From Acidimicrobiaceae bacterium (lineage in GTDB: Bacteria > Actinomycetota > Acidimicrobiia > Acidimicrobiales > RAAP-2), in contig PKXA01000022.1 in NCBI GenBank assembly GCA_003133325.1, positions 1 to 64,000 of the forward strand: DNA of 64,000 nt, read 5' to 3'. This document shows positions 62,128 through 64,000 of the stretch, piece by piece. Under the pieces are notes generated by a model. It was not told the origin of the DNA, made no database searches, and worked only from the letters and a program-made list of their open reading frames with translations. The position numbers and the translations under genes were made by a program. Positions within the stretch are counted from its first letter, which is position 1. Every line of letters begins with the position of its first letter.

Positions 62128-63540
62128 GTGCCGGTGATGACCTTGCGAACTCCTCAGTCGATGCGGCGCGCCCGAGGGGTGAAAGCACGCCGCCGCACCG
62201 AGCTGGGTCTCCTGGTCCTCGCCTCACTCATCATTGTGGGCGCCTACACCCTGATGGTCCTGGGTAATACGTCCCGGCTCCCGTCCGATTCGATACCCCT
62301 GCTGGTGAGCTTGTTTCTGGTGGCTGCGGTGGCCCATGTGGCCAATCGGGTCTTGGCACCCAATGCCCACGCGGTGATTCTCCCCATTGTCTTTCTGCTG
62401 AACGGCATCGGCTACATGATGATCGTCCGCATCGACCTTGGAACGGGGAAGCACTACGCCCCGCTGCAGGCGGTATGGACGGCGGTCGGGGTCGCCGCCT
62501 ACGTCATCACCCTGTTCGTGGTCCGCCGTTCCCGAGACCTCGACCGGTACCGTTACCTACTCCTGGTCGGTGGTGTCGCTCTCTTACTCGTCCCCCTGGT
62601 GCCTCACCTCGGCGCCAATATCAACGGTGCCCGACTTTGGATTCAGATCGGCTCCCTCGAGTTCCAACCGGTGGAGTTGGCCAAGATCGTCCTCTGCATC
62701 TTCTTCGCCTCCTACTTCGCCGAGAAGCGTGAGTTGCTCACCATCCCCACCGCCCGATTCGGGAACCGGTTGGTGCTCGACCCCCGGCCCCTGGTGCCGA
62801 TCGCCCTGGCCTGGGTATTCGCCATCGGAGTCATGAGCCTCGAGCACGACATCGGTTTTTCGGCCCTGCTGTTCACCCTGTTCATCGCGATGTTGTGGGT
62901 GACAACCGGACGGACCGGTTACCTTGTCCTGGGCGTCGTGCTGTTTGCCATCGGGGCATACATCTCAGCCCACTACTTCGCCCAAACCCACATCCGGATT
63001 GAAACATGGCTCGACCCGTGGAAGGTGATCTCGCCGTCTGATCCGGGGGGCCAACTCCGCCAAGCATGGTATGCAATGGGCAGTGGCGGGATCGGCGGAA
63101 CCGGCCTCGGACTCGGATCGCCATGGCTCATCCCCAACGTGAGGACCGACTTCATCTTCGCAGGCATTGGAGAGGAGATGGGTCTCCTCGGCTCGACCAT
63201 GGTGGTAGCGGCCTTTCTCCTCATCGTTGGTGCCGGACTCCGGATAGCCCAGGCGGCCAAGTCCGAGTTCTCCAAGTTGGCGGCCACCGGATTGACCATC
63301 ATCATCGGCTTTCAGGCGTTCTTCATCATCGGCGGCGTGGTCAGGCTGCTACCCCTCACCGGGATCACCCTCCCGTTCGTCTCCTACGGAGGGTCGGCTC
63401 TCATCGCCAACTACGTATTGATCGCGCTCCTCATGCGCATCTCCGACGAAGGCGGGACCATCGCGGACGCGGCCGAGAAGGAGCAGTTCGAAAAGAACGA
63501 GGAGAGTCGAAGAGCGTTGTTGGCGGGTCCGAGGCGCTGA
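62128..63540 (+). CDS. RodA/FtsW-family SEDS glycosyltransferase
   Basis: A 470-aa ten-helix SEDS protein. It resembles actinobacterial RodA (Rv0017c type): LVLASLIIVGAYTLMVLG, NGARLWIQIGSLEFQPVELAK, TWLDPWKVISPSDPGGQ, GIGGTGLGLGSP, DFIFAGIGEEMGLLG and PFVSYGGSALIANY. It polymerises glycan strands with a class B PBP, which is not in this window. The start is GTG 62128; the ATG at 62137 is possible. Confidence 0.92.
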   Translation: MPVMTLRTPQSMRRARGVKARRRTELGLLVLASLIIVGAYTLMVLGNTSRLPSDSIPLLVSLFLVAAVAHVANRVLAPNAHAVILPIVFLLNGIGYMMIVRIDLGTGKHYAPLQAVWTAVGVAAYVITLFVVRRSRDLDRYRYLLLVGGVALLLVPLVPHLGANINGARLWIQIGSLEFQPVELAKIVLCIFFASYFAEKRELLTIPTARFGNRLVLDPRPLVPIALAWVFAIGVMSLEHDIGFSALLFTLFIAMLWVTTGRTGYLVLGVVLFAIGAYISAHYFAQTHIRIETWLDPWKVISPSDPGGQLRQAWYAMGSGGIGGTGLGLGSPWLIPNVRTDFIFAGIGEEMGLLGSTMVVAAFLLIVGAGLRIAQAAKSEFSKLAATGLTIIIGFQAFFIIGGVVRLLPLTGITLPFVSYGGSALIANYVLIALLMRISDEGGTIADAAEKEQFEKNEESRRALLAGPRR

Positions 63541-63557
63541 ACCCTCGGAGGGGCCCA

Positions 63558-63593
63558 ACCACCCTTTCACCACTTGACTGGCGGAAGGGTGGT
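63558..63593 (+). terminator. Hairpin after the RodA-like gene
   Basis: ACCACCCTT (63558-63566) pairs with AAGGGTGGT (63585-63593) across an 18-base loop, between the convergent RodA-like and amidohydrolase genes. No T-run follows. Likely terminator. Confidence 0.5.
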
Positions 63594-63727
63594 CCGATTG
63601 ACGGTGGCGGAAACTGCGGCCCCGGTCGATCGAGGCCCGCACATCGGCCCTCATGTCACTGCTGAGGGGTGCATGTCCTCGGGAGCGACGTCGCGGACGT
63701 GCTGACTGAAGGACCCACTGGTGGCCT

Positions 63728-64000
63728 TCAGGATCCTCGGCCCCGTCCGGACAGAGCCGGGTCCCGCAGTGCGCTCATTGCCGCGGCAAGAAGGACCCTG
63801 ATGCCGCAGTCGATTGCCGTCTCGTCCACATCGAAGTCCCCGCGGTGAAGGTCCGGAGCCTCAAGGGTCCCGGGCCGACGTACCCCCAGCCGAGCCAACA
63901 CGCCGGGCACCCGGTCGAGGAACCAGGCGAAGTCCTCAGCGCCCATGCTCTGCGGCGCCTCTTGCACCGCGGCCGGGCCGAGCACGGCCGCGGCAGCCGA
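63728..64000 (-). CDS. M20-family amidohydrolase, C-terminal part (partial)
   Basis: The open frame runs off the window edge at 64000; only about 90 C-terminal residues are visible. They include SMGAEDFAWFLDRVPGVLAR, the characteristic metal-ligand GAEDF segment of M20 peptidases/hippurate hydrolases, and LHRGDFDVDETAIDCGIRVL near the end. These enzymes hydrolyse N-acyl amino acids or indole-3-acetyl conjugates with a dinuclear metal site. The rest lies outside the window. Confidence 0.85.
   Translation of the reverse strand, partial: SAAAAVLGPAAVQEAPQSMGAEDFAWFLDRVPGVLARLGVRRPGTLEAPDLHRGDFDVDETAIDCGIRVLLAAAMSALRDPALSGRGRGS

Overview
This 64 kb window is high-GC actinobacterial chromosome, most likely from an Acidimicrobiia-type lineage of Actinomycetota; the lineage is my inference. 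The markers are a complete Pup-proteasome cluster (mpa/ARC, dop, pup, prcB, prcA, pafA), a mycothiol synthase (MshD), an FtsR-like MerR regulator, a DUF4193 protein, a deazaflavin (F420)-type nitroreductase, a HelY-type helicase, an actinobacterial his-trpE cluster and an MhuD-like haem monooxygenase. Most of it is ordinary, densely packed chromosome in which many neighbouring genes overlap by 1-13 bp (ATGA or TGATG junctions).

Layout. 1-0.9 kb: no convincing gene, a strong stem-loop, then tRNA-Pro(GGG) with a hairpin after it. 0.9-4.5 kb: gamma-carbonic anhydrase and a CorA-like transporter on +, facing a compact minus-strand operon of MhuD-like monooxygenase, DUF2889 protein, secreted-repeat lipoprotein and a small protein built of nine-residue S-x-x repeats. 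4.4-10 kb: a 26-bp perfect palindrome and a second inverted repeat, then ftsR, a small PD-(D/E)XK-like protein, gcvT, gcvPA, gcvPB and a Ddn-like reductase. 10-15.7 kb: accessory genes (SCO1-like lipoprotein, class II aldolase, unknown lipoprotein, metallo-beta-lactamase-fold protein, a transposase remnant in an AT-rich patch, two small cysteine-pair proteins, a nitroreductase). 15.7-21.6 kb: HtrA-type protease with an 11-bp-period repeat upstream, an RGG-rich unknown protein, hydrolase and GNAT, an unknown protein and DUF4193.

21.6-34 kb: a long minus-strand run of mpa, dop, pup, prcB, prcA, pafA, lepB, tatB-like, tatC, helY and a two-domain ThyX-like protein. It tags and degrades proteins (Pup ends in Glu, so it is ready for ligation), exports folded proteins (Tat) and cleaves signal peptides (LepB). 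34-45 kb: ferredoxin, trmI, three small membrane proteins, ygfZ, trpE, and a histidine cluster hisD-C-B-H-A-F, groES-like, hisI. 45-51.6 kb: icmF (fused B12-dependent acyl-CoA mutase) behind a palindrome, then nth, mshD and a VIT1/CCC1-like transporter. 51.7-55.3 kb: MaoC-type protein and a tandem-MerR regulator overlapping menG-menF. 55.3-64 kb: an AI-2E-family protein, polyprenol-phosphate-mannose-synthase-like, response regulator, histidine kinase and alpha/beta hydrolase set on minus; an LPG-synthase-type membrane protein and a RodA/FtsW protein on +; and the 3' part of an M20 amidohydrolase cut by the window edge.

No CRISPR array, rRNA, intact insertion sequence or prophage was seen. The items most deserving a second look are the MhuD-DUF2889-lipoprotein-S-x-x operon, the double ThyX-like protein whose two halves keep complementary parts of the ThyX signature, the palindromes flanking ftsR and icmF, the PD-(D/E)XK-like gene in the gcv operon, and two unexplained structured intergenic segments.
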